From positions 1 through 61,837 of the forward strand of contig JADZAF010000089.1 of assembly GCA_020852755.1 (NCBI GenBank): 61,837 nucleotides of DNA. The letters run 5' to 3'. Numbering within the stretch: position 1 is the first letter of the stretch; each line of letters begins with the position of its first letter. The translations under genes and the position numbers were made by a program. This document shows positions 47,136-57,543 of this stretch, piece after piece. The notes under the pieces were generated by a model. That model was not told the origin of the DNA. It did not search any database and saw only the letters and a program-made list of their open reading frames with translations. This stretch comes from Bryobacterales bacterium. GTDB taxonomy: Bacteria > Acidobacteriota > Terriglobia > Bryobacterales > Bryobacteraceae.

Positions 47136-48484
47136 GGCACCTCGTGTAGTCGCGACCGCGCCGCGGACGCATGCCCGGCCGCCTGCTGCACCGGCAGCAG
47201 CGACTGCAGGTCCTGTCTCAGCATTTCCTCCAGCCGCTCGCGCAGCGCTCCCATCCTGATCCTGTCCAGAACGCCGCCGGCGAAAGCCGCGATCAGCATG
47301 TTCCGGGCTTCCTCGGCCCGGATGCCCCGTGAGCGCAGGTAGAACAAGGCGTCCGCATCCAACTGGCCTACCGTCGCTCCATGGGTGCAGCGCACATCGT
47401 CGGCGTAGATCTCGAGCTGCGGCTTGCTGTTGATGGACGCTTCCTCGGAGAGCAGCAGGTTCTTGTTGCTCTGAATGGCGTCGGTCTTCTGGGCGTCCTT
47501 GCGAACGATGATCCGGCCGCTGAACACGCCGCTGGCGCGCCCGCCCAGGATGCCGTGGTAGTACTCGCGGGTGGAGCAGTGCGGCTGGGCGTGGTCCAGG
47601 GTGGTGTGATTGTCGATGTGCTGGGCGCCGCCGCCCGTGTACAGACCGTCCAGAACGCACTCCGCCCCTTCTCCGTCCAGGACCGAGTTGATGTCGTTGC
47701 GGACCAGAGCCGCGCCGAACGAGGCCGAGTGGGAGTGCAGGGTGCTCCCACGCTGCTGCTCGGACTGAATGGTGGCCACGTGGTAGCAGCCCGGCCGCTC
47801 GCGCTGGACCTTGTAATACTCCACAATGCTGTTCTCGCCCACTACGATCTCGCTGACCGGGTTGGTGAAATAAACGCCCTCGCCGAAGCCCGCATACGCT
47901 TCGATGATCGAAACCTGGCTGCCCGCCCCGACCACGATCAGGCTTCGCGGGTGCGACATGGTCTGTTCGCCCGAGGAGAGCCACAGCAGGTAGAGGGGTT
48001 TCTCGAGAATCGTTCCGGCCGGGATGCGAACCGCCGCGCCGTCCTCCAGCAGAGCCGTATTCAGCGCCACAAAGGGATGGTTCTGGTAGGAGGCGTAGCG
48101 CGCCAGGTGGTTCTCCACCAGTTCATTCCCGGTGTTGAGCGCCGCGCTCAGGCTCCCCGCTTCCACACCGTCCAGGACGGAAGAGAGGTCCGCGCGGAAG
48201 CGGCCGTTGACGAACGCCAGGCGGTGGCAGTCCAGGCCCGCGAGTGGATCGACGCCCTCCGGCGGCTGGATCAGTCCGTCGCCGAATGCAAAAGCCCCTT
48301 TGGCCACCGGCGCCACCGAAGTGTACTTCCACTCCTCCTGGCGGCGGGTCGGAAAGCCCAGCTCCGTGAAACGCGCCATGGCCGCCACCCTGAGCTGGCG
48401 CAGCCAGGCCGGACCGCCTGCCCGCTGCTGCAGACGGTCGAAACAGGACGCGTAGCTCTGCAGCTCTTCCTTCAGCTCGATCAT
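47132..48484 (-). CDS. sufD: SufD, Fe-S assembly scaffold subunit
   Basis: 450 residues. The C-terminal half is the right-handed beta-helix of the SufB/SufD family: HSHSASFGAALVRNDINSVLDGEGAECVLDGLYTGGGAQHIDNHTTLDHAQPHC and GVFSGRIIVRKDAQKTDAIQSNKNLLLSEEASINSKPQLEIYADDVRCTHGATVGQ. CTHGATVGQLD is the SufD signature. Forms the SufBC2D complex. The start overlaps sufC by 4 bases. Confidence 0.94.
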   Translation of the reverse strand: MIELKEELQSYASCFDRLQQRAGGPAWLRQLRVAAMARFTELGFPTRRQEEWKYTSVAPVAKGAFAFGDGLIQPPEGVDPLAGLDCHRLAFVNGRFRADLSSVLDGVEAGSLSAALNTGNELVENHLARYASYQNHPFVALNTALLEDGAAVRIPAGTILEKPLYLLWLSSGEQTMSHPRSLIVVGAGSQVSIIEAYAGFGEGVYFTNPVSEIVVGENSIVEYYKVQRERPGCYHVATIQSEQQRGSTLHSHSASFGAALVRNDINSVLDGEGAECVLDGLYTGGGAQHIDNHTTLDHAQPHCSTREYYHGILGGRASGVFSGRIIVRKDAQKTDAIQSNKNLLLSEEASINSKPQLEIYADDVRCTHGATVGQLDADALFYLRSRGIRAEEARNMLIAAFAGGVLDRIRMGALRERLEEMLRQDLQSLLPVQQAAGHASAARSRLHEVP

Positions 48485-49236
48485 TGCGCAGCCACCGTTT
48501 CCTCGAGCCCGGCGTAGCCGGTCTCTTCCAGTTCCAGCGCCAGTTCCTTGCCGCCCGATCGGATGATGCGCCCGTCGTACATCACATGCACAAAATCCGG
48601 CACGATGTAGTTCAGCAGGCGCTGGTAGTGGGTCACGAGAACCATGGCGCGCTCCGGGCTGCGCATGGCATTCACGCCCGCCGCTACCGCCTTCAGCGCG
48701 TCGATGTCCAGTCCGGAATCCGTCTCGTCCAGGATGGCCAGCCGGGGTTCCAGTACCGCCATCTGGAAAATCTCGTTGCGCTTCTTCTCTCCGCCCGAAA
48801 AACCCACGTTCACCGGACGGCTCAGCAGGTTCTCACCGACCTCCAGCACCCGGGTTTTCTCCTGAACCAGCTGCATGAAATCGACGGCGTCCAGCTCCTC
48901 CTCCCCGCGCTCCTTGCGGATGGCGTTCAAAGCGGCGCGCAGGAAGTACATGTTGGATACCCCCGGGATCTCCACCGGGTACTGGAAGGCCATGAAGAGG
49001 CCCAGGCGGGCGCGTTCTTCGGGCTTCATCTCCAGCAGGTTCTTCCCCTCGAAGAGCACTTCGCCCGCGGTGACTTCAAACAGCTCGCGTCCGGCCAGCA
49101 CGCCCGCCAGGGTGCTCTTTCCCGAGCCGTTCGGCCCCATGACGGCGTGCACCTGCCCGGCCTTCACTTCCAGGTCGATGCCCTTGAGAATCTCCTTGTC
49201 TCCAACGTTCGCGTGCAGGTTCCTGATACTCAGCAT
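48481..49236 (-). CDS. sufC: SufC, Fe-S assembly ATPase
   Basis: 251 residues of an ABC-type ATPase. Walker A is GPNGSGKST, the signature motif is VGFSGGEKKRNEIFQM, and the Walker B with D-loop is LAILDETDSGLDIDAL. It drives conformational change of SufB/SufD during cluster assembly. The ATG at 49236 starts MLSIRNLHANVGDKEI; a longer start would add a poorly conserved leader. It follows sufB by 28 bases and overlaps sufD by 4. Confidence 0.95.
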   Translation of the reverse strand: MLSIRNLHANVGDKEILKGIDLEVKAGQVHAVMGPNGSGKSTLAGVLAGRELFEVTAGEVLFEGKNLLEMKPEERARLGLFMAFQYPVEIPGVSNMYFLRAALNAIRKERGEEELDAVDFMQLVQEKTRVLEVGENLLSRPVNVGFSGGEKKRNEIFQMAVLEPRLAILDETDSGLDIDALKAVAAGVNAMRSPERAMVLVTHYQRLLNYIVPDFVHVMYDGRIIRSGGKELALELEETGYAGLEETVAAQ

Positions 49237-49264
49237 TCCTGTCTCTTCTTCCCCTCTTCGCAAA

Positions 49265-50713
<1,449 letters not shown>

Positions 50714-50740
50714 GCACCCCTCCTGGTAGGTTTCACTGCC

Positions 50741-50769
50741 ACTATAGCGAATCTGTACTTTTCTGTCAA
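50741..50769 (-). promoter_or_regulatory. Near-consensus sigma-70 promoter of the suf operon
   Basis: On the minus strand TTGACA (50769-50764), 17-base spacer, TATAGT (50746-50741). Predicted start near 50734 gives a leader of about 20 bases with AGGAGGGG. A perfect -35 and 5/6 -10 suggest high activity unless repressed; the Rrf2 regulator of this operon is the likely repressor. Confidence 0.75.
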
Positions 50770-50912
50770 GATTACGCCGCCAAGCGCCGCCTTCCGGCTC
50801 CGAACGGTCCTGGCCGCGCCCTGAACGGGCCATACCCCCCTGCCGTCAACTGCTTCCGGACGAGAATTCCCTCTCAGCCAGCGCACTATGCTGACGAAAC
50901 GGCGAAAATGCG

Positions 50913-51938
50913 ATGAACTGTCGTTCCCTGTTCCGCTTTCTGTCGCCCAGCCTGGCCATTGACCTGGGCACGGCCAACACTCTGGTCTACCTGCACGGCC
51001 GCGGTGTCATCGTGGATGAACCTTCCATCGTGGCTTTGCGCAACCCCGGGCGTGAGGTTGTGGCGGTGGGCGCCGAGGCCAGGAACATGATCGGCCGCAC
51101 GCCCGGCAGCCTCACGGCCATCCGGCCGCTGCGCAACGGCGTGATCGCCGATTTCGCGGCCACCGAACTGCTGCTCGGCCGTCTCATGGAGAAGGCCAAC
51201 GGCCGCAGCCGCCTGGTCCGCCCCCGGGTGGTCATCGGAGTGCCCAGCGAGGTAACCGCCGTGGAGCGGGAGGCGGTCATCGAAGCCGCTTCCCGGGCCG
51301 GAGCGGCGGAAGTCCGCCTGGTGGAACAGGCGGTGGCGACGGCCCTCGGAGCCGGTCTGCCGATCACGGAAGCCTCAGGCAGCATGGTAGTGGACATCGG
51401 CGGGGGAACCACCGACGTGGCGGTACTCTCGCTCTCCGGGATCGTCTACTCGCATTCCCTGCGCACCGCGGGGGACGCCATGGACGCGGCCATCATCCAG
51501 CACGTCCGGCGGAAGCACGGCCTGCTGATCGGCGAGCGCACGGCCGAAACCATCAAGCTGGAGGTGGGATCGGCACACCCGCTCGACCGGCCCCTCCACA
51601 TCACGGTGAAGGGACGCGACCTGGTCAACGGCCTGCCCCGTGCCGTCGACATCCAGGACGAGGAGATCCGCCAGGCGCTGGCCGAGTGCCTGAGCCCCAT
51701 CCTGCAATCCATACGGGCCGCGCTGGAATGCGTCCCGCCGGAACTGAGCGGCGATATCATCGAGCGGGGCATCACTCTGACCGGCGGCTGCGCCCTGCTG
51801 CGCAACCTGGACCGGCGTATCCGGCAGGAGACCGGGCTGCCGGTCGCCATCGCCGAATCGCCGCTGGCCTCCGTAGTGCTGGGCACGGGGCGGATGCTGG
51901 AGGACGCGCAGTTCCTGCGAAGAGCCGTGCTGAACTGA
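50913..51938 (+). CDS. mreB: Rod-shape-determining protein MreB
   Basis: 341 residues of the actin-like fold. LAIDLGTANTLVYLHGRGVIVDEPSIVALR is the phosphate-1 region. GSMVVDIGGGTTDVAVLSLSGIVYS is the phosphate-2 region. The adenosine motif is GITLTGGCALLRNLDRRI. MreB forms filaments that guide cell-wall synthesis. The gene stands alone, without mreC and mreD next to it, which raises the possibility of a second mreB elsewhere. Start ATG 50913; the ribosome binding site is weak. Confidence 0.92.
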   Translation: MNCRSLFRFLSPSLAIDLGTANTLVYLHGRGVIVDEPSIVALRNPGREVVAVGAEARNMIGRTPGSLTAIRPLRNGVIADFAATELLLGRLMEKANGRSRLVRPRVVIGVPSEVTAVEREAVIEAASRAGAAEVRLVEQAVATALGAGLPITEASGSMVVDIGGGTTDVAVLSLSGIVYSHSLRTAGDAMDAAIIQHVRRKHGLLIGERTAETIKLEVGSAHPLDRPLHITVKGRDLVNGLPRAVDIQDEEIRQALAECLSPILQSIRAALECVPPELSGDIIERGITLTGGCALLRNLDRRIRQETGLPVAIAESPLASVVLGTGRMLEDAQFLRRAVLN

Positions 51939-51995
51939 GGGGTTGTCTCCGTTCGCCGCTGTGCCGGGCTATGCTGATGAGTTCGGAGGCGCGCG

Positions 51996-53897
51996 ATGAA
52001 GTTCCTGGTTCTCCCACTGCTGCTCGCCTGCTTGCCGCTGTTCGGGCAGAGCACTCCTTCTCAGGTCCAGGCGGTGCTGGAACCGCACCTGGGCAGCCCG
52101 GACCTGGTGGCCCACGAACTCCGGCAATACCTGCAGCGCAAAGCGCCCGCCCTCCCCGCCGCTAAAGACGCCAGGCAATGGACCGCGGAAGCCGCCGCGC
52201 TGCGAGCCAGGATGCTCCGCGAGGTCGTCTACCACGGCTGGCCGCGCGAATGGGTGGACGCGCCGCCCCGCTTCGAGGACTTGGGCCCGATCCCCGCGGG
52301 CAAGGGCTATCGCATGCGCAAGCTGCGGTACGAGATCGTGCCCGGATTCGCCTCTTCGGCCGTTCTGTACGAGCCGGAAAATGCCGGCGGAAAGATGCCG
52401 GCCATCCTGAACGTGAACGGCCACGTGGGCGCCCCGGGCAAGGCCGTCGAGTACAAGCAGAAGCGCTGCATCAACCAGGCGCGGCAGGGCATCCTGGCGC
52501 TGAACCTGGAGTGGATGTCGTTCGGCGAGTTGTCTCACCCGGAGAACGTGCACTGGTTCGGCGCGCACCTCGACCTGGCGGGCGCAAACGCGCTGGGCCT
52601 GTTCTACCTGGCGATGCGCCGCGGCCTGGACTACCTCTACGAGCGCCCGGACGTGGACCGCAAGCGCATCGGCGTGACCGGTCTCTCGGGCGGCGGCTGG
52701 CAGACCATCGTGCTCAGCAGCCTGGACGATCGCGTAGCGGTCTCGGTCCCGGTGGCCGGGTACTCCGCCTTCGTTTCCCGAGTGGAACGGGCCGCCGACA
52801 CGGGCGACCTCGAGCAGAATGCCACCGATTTGCTGACCGTCGCCGATTATCCCCACCTGACCGCCATGCGCGCGCCCCGCCCGACCCTGCTGATCTACAA
52901 CGCCGAGGACGACTGCTGCTTCCGCGCCCCTCTGGTGAAACCCTACATCTTCGACCGGGTGCTCCCTTTCTTCCGCCTCCACGGCGCCGAAGGCAGCCTG
53001 GCCTGGCATGAAAACACCGACCCTTCGGATCACAACTACCAGCTCGACAACCGCCAGCAGTCGTACCGCTTCTTCACCACTCATTTCGGACTGCCGGCGG
53101 CGCGGGAGGAGATCCCGGCCGATGGGGAAATCAGAACCGTTGAGGAACTCTCGGCCGGGCTGCCGGAGGACAACCTCACGATCCTCGGCCTGGCGAAACA
53201 ACTGGCCGGCCGCATCCAGCGCCCCTCAACGCCTTCCGCGGTCCAGCGCGGCACGCTGCGGGAGACCGTCCGCTACCGGCCGGTGGCCGTCCGGCACGCA
53301 TGGGCGTCCGGCAACACCAAAAGCAAGGGGCTGGAGACGCAATCGTACCGGCTGGAATTCGACAACGGCCTGAGCGCCGCCGGCGTGCTGCTGCGTGCGC
53401 TGGCGGCCGGGGGCACAGCTCCGGCGACAATCGTCGTTCACGACGCGGGCAAGCAGGCCGCCGCCGACCCCGTGTCGGAACGCGTGAACCGCGGCGAGCA
53501 GGTGCTGGCGCTGGACCTGTTGTTCACCGGCGACGCCGCGCCCGCCAAACCGGGACCTCATCTTTACGCGCAGATGCTGGCTACGCTGGGCGAACGCCCT
53601 CTGGGCATGGAGGCGGCGCAGTTGATCGCCGCCGGGCGCTGGCTGCGCGAATCGCGCCGGCCTTCCTCCATTCGCCTCGAGACCTCGGGCCCGCGAAGCC
53701 AGGTAACCGCACTCGTCGCCGCCGCCCTCGAACCGGGACTCTTCTCCGAAGCCGCCGCGCGGGACGGCCTGTCTTCGCTCCGGCTGCTCCTCGACAAGCC
53801 GGTTGCGTATACCGCCGCTCCGGACCTGTTCTGCCTGGATCTCTACAGGCACTTCGATATCGACTCATTGAGCCGGCTGGCTTTCGAGGAACGTTAG
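51996..53897 (+). CDS. Exported alpha/beta-hydrolase with C-terminal domain
   Basis: 633 residues with a signal peptide (MKFLVLPLLLACLPLFGQ). Residues 120-365 are an alpha/beta hydrolase with nucleophile in GLSGGGWQT at about 230 and a catalytic His in SDHNYQ (about 350). The acid is probably in NAEDDCCF. Such proteins belong to the acetylxylan-esterase/prolyl-oligopeptidase-like group. Residues 430-633 look like a second alpha/beta unit without a nucleophile motif. Substrate unknown; neighbours suggest plant polysaccharide or its ester groups. GGAGG supports the ATG. Confidence 0.78.
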   Translation: MKFLVLPLLLACLPLFGQSTPSQVQAVLEPHLGSPDLVAHELRQYLQRKAPALPAAKDARQWTAEAAALRARMLREVVYHGWPREWVDAPPRFEDLGPIPAGKGYRMRKLRYEIVPGFASSAVLYEPENAGGKMPAILNVNGHVGAPGKAVEYKQKRCINQARQGILALNLEWMSFGELSHPENVHWFGAHLDLAGANALGLFYLAMRRGLDYLYERPDVDRKRIGVTGLSGGGWQTIVLSSLDDRVAVSVPVAGYSAFVSRVERAADTGDLEQNATDLLTVADYPHLTAMRAPRPTLLIYNAEDDCCFRAPLVKPYIFDRVLPFFRLHGAEGSLAWHENTDPSDHNYQLDNRQQSYRFFTTHFGLPAAREEIPADGEIRTVEELSAGLPEDNLTILGLAKQLAGRIQRPSTPSAVQRGTLRETVRYRPVAVRHAWASGNTKSKGLETQSYRLEFDNGLSAAGVLLRALAAGGTAPATIVVHDAGKQAAADPVSERVNRGEQVLALDLLFTGDAAPAKPGPHLYAQMLATLGERPLGMEAAQLIAAGRWLRESRRPSSIRLETSGPRSQVTALVAAALEPGLFSEAAARDGLSSLRLLLDKPVAYTAAPDLFCLDLYRHFDIDSLSRLAFEER

Positions 53898-53902
53898 CCA
53901 TC

Positions 53903-54385
53903 ATGAGTGACGCGAAACATCACTACGAGATCGAGGTCGTCTGGACCGGCGACCTCGGGCAAGGAACAGCGCACTACCGGGCCTACTCGCGCAACCACGA
54001 GATCGGAGCACGCGGCAAGCGCATCCCGATTGAGGGTTCCTCGGTTCCCGTATTTCGCGGCGACGCATCGCGCTACAACCCGGAGGAACTGCTGGTGGCC
54101 TCCCTCTCGGCCTGCCACATGCTGTGGATGCTGCACCTGTGCGCGGAGGCGGGTATCGTGGTCACCGCCTATTCGGACCGCGCGCGCGGCGTCATGCTCC
54201 TGGAACCGGACGGATCGGGCCGCTTCGAGGAGGTGACCTTGAATCCGGAGATGCGCATCACCGACCCGTCGCGCATTCCGGACGCGCTTGCGCTGAACCA
54301 GAGGGCCAACGCCCTCTGCTTCATCGCCAACTCGGTGCGCTTCCCGGTGCATCACAACCCGCGGGTCACGGCTGCCGATGCCTGA
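53903..54385 (+). CDS. OsmC/Ohr-family peroxiredoxin
   Basis: 160 residues. The two redox cysteines of the family are in SLSACHMLWMLHLC and NALCFIANSVRFPV. The N-terminal strand-rich part includes the YNPEELLVASL sequence. OsmC-type proteins reduce organic hydroperoxides. The ATG is 5 bases after the esterase stop. Its end overlaps the TPR gene by 8 bases. Confidence 0.88.
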   Translation: MSDAKHHYEIEVVWTGDLGQGTAHYRAYSRNHEIGARGKRIPIEGSSVPVFRGDASRYNPEELLVASLSACHMLWMLHLCAEAGIVVTAYSDRARGVMLLEPDGSGRFEEVTLNPEMRITDPSRIPDALALNQRANALCFIANSVRFPVHHNPRVTAADA

Positions 54386-55397
54386 GTGGATCCGCCTGCC
54401 GCTCACCCTGAGTGCGCTGGCCGTATTGGCGGACTGCCTGGCCGGCGCAGCCTTCATCATCCGCGGCCGGGTGGTGATGAGCGACGGATCCCGGCCGCCC
54501 GCAGACGTTTACGTCGAGCGCGTCTGCGTGGATGTGACGCGGCGCGAGGCCACGGTGGACTCCGAGGGCCGGTTCAGCTTCCAGCTGTCCACGGACTCGC
54601 TGAATTACAGAACCGGCATGCAGGCTCTGGACACCTGCCTGGTGCGGGCCGTGCTGGGCGGATACCGCTCCACCGCCGCCAGCCTGGCGTCCCGCATCGA
54701 CCCCAGGCTGGCCGATACCAACGTCAACCTGGGGACCCTGGTGCTGCGGCCCGAAGCCCAGCCGCCCGGCGCCCTGGTGAGCGCGCGTTCCCTGGCCGCT
54801 CCCAAGCCGGCCCGTCAGGCGTACGAAAGGGCCCTCAAGGCCATCGGGCAGCGGCGGTGGGATGAGGCTCGCAAGCAGCTGGAAACCGCCACCCGCGAAT
54901 ATCCGGATTACGCCGAGGCCTGGTATTCCGTGGGAGTCTTGAGCGAGCAGCGTGGAGACTTGCCGGCCGCGCGCGAAGCCTACACACGGGCCGGCGGCGC
55001 GGACCCACAGTCGGTCCAGCCGTATCTGCGGCTGGGCGAGCTGGCGGCCCGGCAGAGGGACTGGAAGGAAGCCGCCGGCGCCGCCCGGATCGGGATCGGG
55101 CGCGATCCGGTGCACTGGCCCGCTCTGCACGTGCTTCACGCCGTGGCCAGCTTCAACCTGGGAGATCTTGAGGGAGCGGAACAGAGCGCCCGCGCGGCAG
55201 CCCGGCTGGACCCCGGCCACAAGTTTCCGAAAGCCGTGCACATCCTGGGACTCGTTGCGCTGGAAAGGCAGGACTATTCCGCGGCCAGGACCCACCTGCG
55301 CGCTTACCTGGAAATGGCGCCGCACAACACCGACGCGGAGGCGGTCCGGGAACAACTCGCCGCCATCGATTCGCGCAGCCGGAACCCAGGCAAGTGA
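54378..55397 (+). CDS. TPR protein with carboxypeptidase-regulatory-like domain
   Basis: 339 residues with an N-terminal hydrophobic segment (LTLSALAVLADCLAGAAF), probably a signal or anchor. Residues 25-120 form a CarboxypepD_reg-like beta-sandwich (GRVVMSDGSRPPADVYVERVCVDVTRREATVDSEGRFSFQLS). Residues 150-330 are TPR repeats, e.g. AYERALKAIGQRRWDEARKQLETATREYPDYAEAWYSVGVLSEQRGDLPAAREAYTRA. Such proteins, common in Acidobacteriota, are thought to mediate protein interactions in the periplasm. Overlaps OsmC by 8 bases. Confidence 0.8.
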   Translation: MPEWIRLPLTLSALAVLADCLAGAAFIIRGRVVMSDGSRPPADVYVERVCVDVTRREATVDSEGRFSFQLSTDSLNYRTGMQALDTCLVRAVLGGYRSTAASLASRIDPRLADTNVNLGTLVLRPEAQPPGALVSARSLAAPKPARQAYERALKAIGQRRWDEARKQLETATREYPDYAEAWYSVGVLSEQRGDLPAAREAYTRAGGADPQSVQPYLRLGELAARQRDWKEAAGAARIGIGRDPVHWPALHVLHAVASFNLGDLEGAEQSARAAARLDPGHKFPKAVHILGLVALERQDYSAARTHLRAYLEMAPHNTDAEAVREQLAAIDSRSRNPGK

Positions 55398-55403
55398 TAG
55401 GCG

Positions 55404-56096
55404 TCAGACGGCCGTTCCGAAAAGCGAGCCTACCGCCGCGGTCGCGGCCATGGCCAGCGCCCCCCAGAAGGTGACCCGGCACGCCCCCACGATTACTCCC
55501 GCGCCTCCTGCATAGGCCGCGACACCGCCGAGAAGCGCGAGAAAGGCCAGCGAAGTGACACTGACCACGGGTATTAGCCCCCCCTCGGGAACCCCGGCAG
55601 TGACCAGCAGCGGCAGGGCCGCTCCCACGGCGAAAGCGGCCGCCGAAGCCAGAGCGGCTTGAATGGGGCGCGCCCTGAGAGTCTCCGATATGCCGAGTTC
55701 GTCCCGGGCATGGGCGTCCACCGCATCGTGGGCCATCAACTGTGTGGCCACCTGTTCCGCCAGTGCCGGGTCCAGCCCGCGGGCCACGTAGATCTCCAGC
55801 AGTTCCCTGTGCTCGCCCTCGCGGTCCGCTTCCAGTTCCCGGCGCTCCAAAGCGAGTTCAGCCTTCTCGCTATCCGCCTGGGAACACACCGACACGTATT
55901 CGCCCGCCGCCATGGACATAGCTCCGGCCACCGTGCCCGCGATTCCCGCTATCAGCACGCTGGCTCGCGAGGACTGCGCGGCCGCCACACCCAGCACCAG
56001 GCTGGCGGTCGAAACGATGCCGTCGTTGGCGCCCAGCACCGCGGCCCGCAGCCAGCCCATGCGCTGGGTGCGGTGGCGTTCCCCATGGATTGTCAT
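55404..56096 (-). CDS. VIT-family iron/manganese transporter
   Basis: 230 residues with five predicted helices. LRAAVLGANDGIVSTASLVLGVAAA is the conserved VIT1/CCC1 N terminus and AGAMSMAAGEYVSVCSQADSEKAEL is the second signature, followed by a cytosolic metal-binding helical part (LERRELEADREGEHRELLEIYVARGL). VIT proteins move Fe2+ or Mn2+ out of the cytosol by H+ exchange. The gene starts 8 bases before the sulfatase stop, in the same direction. Confidence 0.88.
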   Translation of the reverse strand: MTIHGERHRTQRMGWLRAAVLGANDGIVSTASLVLGVAAAQSSRASVLIAGIAGTVAGAMSMAAGEYVSVCSQADSEKAELALERRELEADREGEHRELLEIYVARGLDPALAEQVATQLMAHDAVDAHARDELGISETLRARPIQAALASAAAFAVGAALPLLVTAGVPEGGLIPVVSVTSLAFLALLGGVAAYAGGAGVIVGACRVTFWGALAMAATAAVGSLFGTAV

Positions 56097-56104
56097 CGTC
56101 GTTC

Positions 56105-57520
56105 CTACTCGTTCAAGGGCAGAGGCAGGAAGTCCCAGTCCAGGATCATTTTCTCTTGCAGGGCCTCCAGCAACTGGCGCTCGATCGCACGCAACTCCGG
56201 CCTTCCGGCCAAGTTGTTGAGCTCGGCGGGATCCGATTCCAGGTCGTAGAGCTCCAGCACCGGCCGGGCGCCGTAGTAGGCCCGGTCGAGCGCCGGATCC
56301 AGCCGGCCCCAGTAGTGCTCGTCGGTCATCTCCAGCCAGCTGCGCTCGGTATAACTGTCCACCGGCGAGTACTTCATGTGCGGCGTGCAGTTATAGATGA
56401 GCTTGTAGCGGGAGGAGCGCACGGCCCGCGAAAGATCGAAGGTATGGGTCGTCGTGCCTTCCTTGAAGGGACGGCTGCCGTGAGTGAGCCGGGCCGCGAA
56501 GACGTGCTGCCGCGCGTTGTGCGCCTGCCCGCGCAACAGCGGCAGGAAGCTGCGCCCGGACATCTCACGCGGCGCCGGGAGGCCGGCTGCCTCCAGGAAA
56601 GTCGGGCCCGGATCCTCACCTGAAAGCAGGGTGTCCGAGACCGAACCCGGCCAGATGCGCCCGGGCCAGCGCGCCAGGCATGGAACGTTCAACCCGGGAT
56701 CGTACAGGGTGCCCTTGCCGTGCGGGAACGGAAAGCCGTTATCGCCCAGGAACAATACCAGGGTGTTTTCCGCCAGGCCGCGCCGCTCCAGAATGTCCAG
56801 CACGGATTGAAACTCGCCGTCCATGCGCGCGATTTCGTCGTAGTAGCGGCCCAGGTCCTCACGCACGCCGGGCAGATCCGGCAGGTAACGCGGGATCGGA
56901 AGCCGCGACCGGTCATGGGGCTGGGGGATGGCGTCCCGGTCCCAGGGGTAGTGAGGGTCATTGAAGTTGACCCAGAGGAAGAAGGGCTTGCCGGCAGGTT
57001 TGCGGTCCAGAAATTCGTTTACCCGCGCCTCGGTCTGGCCCGGTCCTGAAATGTCCACATAGTCCAGGCGGCGCCGGAAGGTCTGCAACCCGTGCTTCCT
57101 GTAAATGGGTCCGCTCACCCGGCCGCCCGCCGCGCCGTCCAGATGGTACATGCGCCGGCACACGCCGGTGAAATAGCCCGCTTCCCGAAGAGGCTCGGCG
57201 AACGTGCGTACATCGGGCGGCAAAGGCGCGGTGAAACGGCCCATGCGGACAGCCACAGGAGAGCGCCCGGTCAGAAACGCGGCCCGCGAGGGTACGCACT
57301 GCGGCGCGGCGGTGAACATGCGGGTGCAGCGCATGCCCTGGGAAGCGAACCGGTCGAGGTTCGGCGTCCGGATCACCGGGTTTCCGTTGGCGCCCAGGAA
57401 CTCCGCGGCATGGTCGTCGGAGAGGATCAGGAGCAGGTTGGGATGCTCCGCCTGTGCAGCGCGAACGAAGCCCGGAGCCACCGCGGCGGCCATCTGGCGG
57501 CGGGAGATCTTCAATGCCAT
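56105..57520 (-). CDS. Type I sulfatase
   Basis: 471 residues with a Tat-like N terminus (ALKISRRQMAAAVAPGFVRAAQA). C75 in QCVPSRAAFLTGR is the formylglycine site (C-x-P-S-R). D35-D36 in LLILSDDH are metal ligands. Further sulfatase features: NFNDPHYPWD and LGDNGFPFPHGKGTLY. It should remove sulfate esters from glycans outside the cytosol. A formylglycine-generating enzyme is not in this window. The ATG at 57520 begins the signal. Confidence 0.9.
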   Translation of the reverse strand: MALKISRRQMAAAVAPGFVRAAQAEHPNLLLILSDDHAAEFLGANGNPVIRTPNLDRFASQGMRCTRMFTAAPQCVPSRAAFLTGRSPVAVRMGRFTAPLPPDVRTFAEPLREAGYFTGVCRRMYHLDGAAGGRVSGPIYRKHGLQTFRRRLDYVDISGPGQTEARVNEFLDRKPAGKPFFLWVNFNDPHYPWDRDAIPQPHDRSRLPIPRYLPDLPGVREDLGRYYDEIARMDGEFQSVLDILERRGLAENTLVLFLGDNGFPFPHGKGTLYDPGLNVPCLARWPGRIWPGSVSDTLLSGEDPGPTFLEAAGLPAPREMSGRSFLPLLRGQAHNARQHVFAARLTHGSRPFKEGTTTHTFDLSRAVRSSRYKLIYNCTPHMKYSPVDSYTERSWLEMTDEHYWGRLDPALDRAYYGARPVLELYDLESDPAELNNLAGRPELRAIERQLLEALQEKMILDWDFLPLPLNE

Positions 57521-57543
57521 AGCAAGATGAGTATATTCCGATC